DNA of 64,000 nucleotides from Sphaerolaimus hirsutus (lineage: Eukaryota > Nematoda > Chromadorea > Monhysterida > Sphaerolaimidae), in contig OZ038459.1 in assembly GCA_964036195.1 (NCBI GenBank), positions 24,239,206-24,303,205 on the forward strand. The letters run 5' to 3'. Numbering within the stretch: the first letter of the stretch is position 1; every line of letters starts with the position of its first letter. The notes under the pieces are model-generated. The model had not been told where the DNA came from. It saw only the letters and a program-made list of their open reading frames with translations, and did not search any database. Shown one piece after another: positions 63,353 to 64,000 of this stretch. A program made the translations under genes and the position numbers.

Positions 63353-64000
63353 CTGTTGGTGAAGGCACCATTTTTGCTGATGAAAATTTCTTTCACTGTT
63401 TCTCTTTATAGTGTGTCACCTGTGACGCTTGTGACGCTTCTCTGTGCCTTTCTGTGCACTTTGCTGTGTACAACGGATTTGGTGTGCCACACACAATACC
63501 AATGTAGTCCTACAGGCCCCTGAAGTGTTCTCTCACGTGTTGACCTTTACTGCACTGGCACCAGGTGTGTTCCTAAAGCCCCTGGCGTGATTGTGTTCAT
63601 GCGTTGACTTCAACACACCGGCCAAACTCAACTGGACAATTCTCTGACCAACAGTGTGCGCCCAAAAAGGGTCCGTACACACTAGTGTGCGCCCGAAGGT
63701 CCATACACACTTTTGCAGAGCGCTCTGGCGCTTGTTCCGGCACACCTGTGTGCCCCGTGACCATGCCGGCCACTTGATTCTGAGCAGCTCCTGTGCCGCC
63801 ACGTATCGCAGAACATTAGCACAAATTGTGCGGTCAGGAGACATTGAGTCATTTTCATTATGGAATGAGCAACTGTCAACGCGTTTCCCGTTGGATGACT
63901 CTGGAATTTTTGTTATTTTTATGTCAATTTGAAGAAAAAAACATTGTAATCAAAAATACATTGGTGCCTTCGATAAGGCAGATGGTGTTTGGCAATGCCA

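Overview
This is nuclear DNA of an intron-rich animal. The coding potential lies in short exons with GT/AG borders and matching phases, and a group II p21-activated kinase (a metazoan family) is present. Most of the window is introns and intergenic DNA packed with small non-autonomous DNA transposons (MITEs). I would guess an invertebrate, but the species cannot be read from the window. Two 200-base N runs (18585-18784 and 37194-37393) are assembly gaps.

Layout. From 1 to 8.9 kb I see only repeats. From 18.5 down to 8.95 kb, on the minus strand, lie eight exons of ALDH6A1 (methylmalonate-semialdehyde dehydrogenase); the N-terminal exons are missing, probably in or beyond the gap at 18.6 kb. 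From 31.95 down to 23.6 kb, minus strand, lies a complete 11-exon PAK4/mbt-type kinase of 566 residues: CRIB domain, low-complexity linker, kinase domain. Divergent from it, with start codons 299 bases apart, a plus-strand gene begins at 32.2 kb. Its five or six phased exons encode a disordered Ala/Ser/Gln-rich N-terminus and then membrane segments that look like the sphingomyelin synthase / ceramide phosphoethanolamine synthase family. Its later exons were not found. A tandem segmental duplication (about 40.0-45.3 and 45.3-53.4 kb) carries two sets of six exon-like cassettes that share a peptide motif and an RNA hairpin. From 53.9 to 59.5 kb on the plus strand are two related exon groups; the second can be chained through four splice junctions and resembles, weakly, a p53-family DNA-binding domain. 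From 59.9 to 61.3 kb is a decayed ISXO2/Merlin-type DDE transposase. The last 2.5 kb holds repeats and one unassigned exon-like frame.

The most unusual content is the mobile elements. At least seven families end in TAGGG or CA(A/G)GG and make 8-bp target duplications, as hAT elements do. Each has arms built from its own iterated short motif (poly-G, CCGATC, AACGTT, AAGCGCTT, ATCGATATTCG, GGTACGGTAC). Several families with different arms share the same internal body, including a 16-bp palindromic core (TGCGCGCAAGCGCGCA). Elements are nested up to three deep with intact target duplications, and the segmental duplication supplies empty sites that confirm several insertions. The three main genes appear unrelated in function: valine/thymine catabolism, Cdc42-dependent signalling and sphingolipid synthesis. 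No operon-like linkage is expected or seen.
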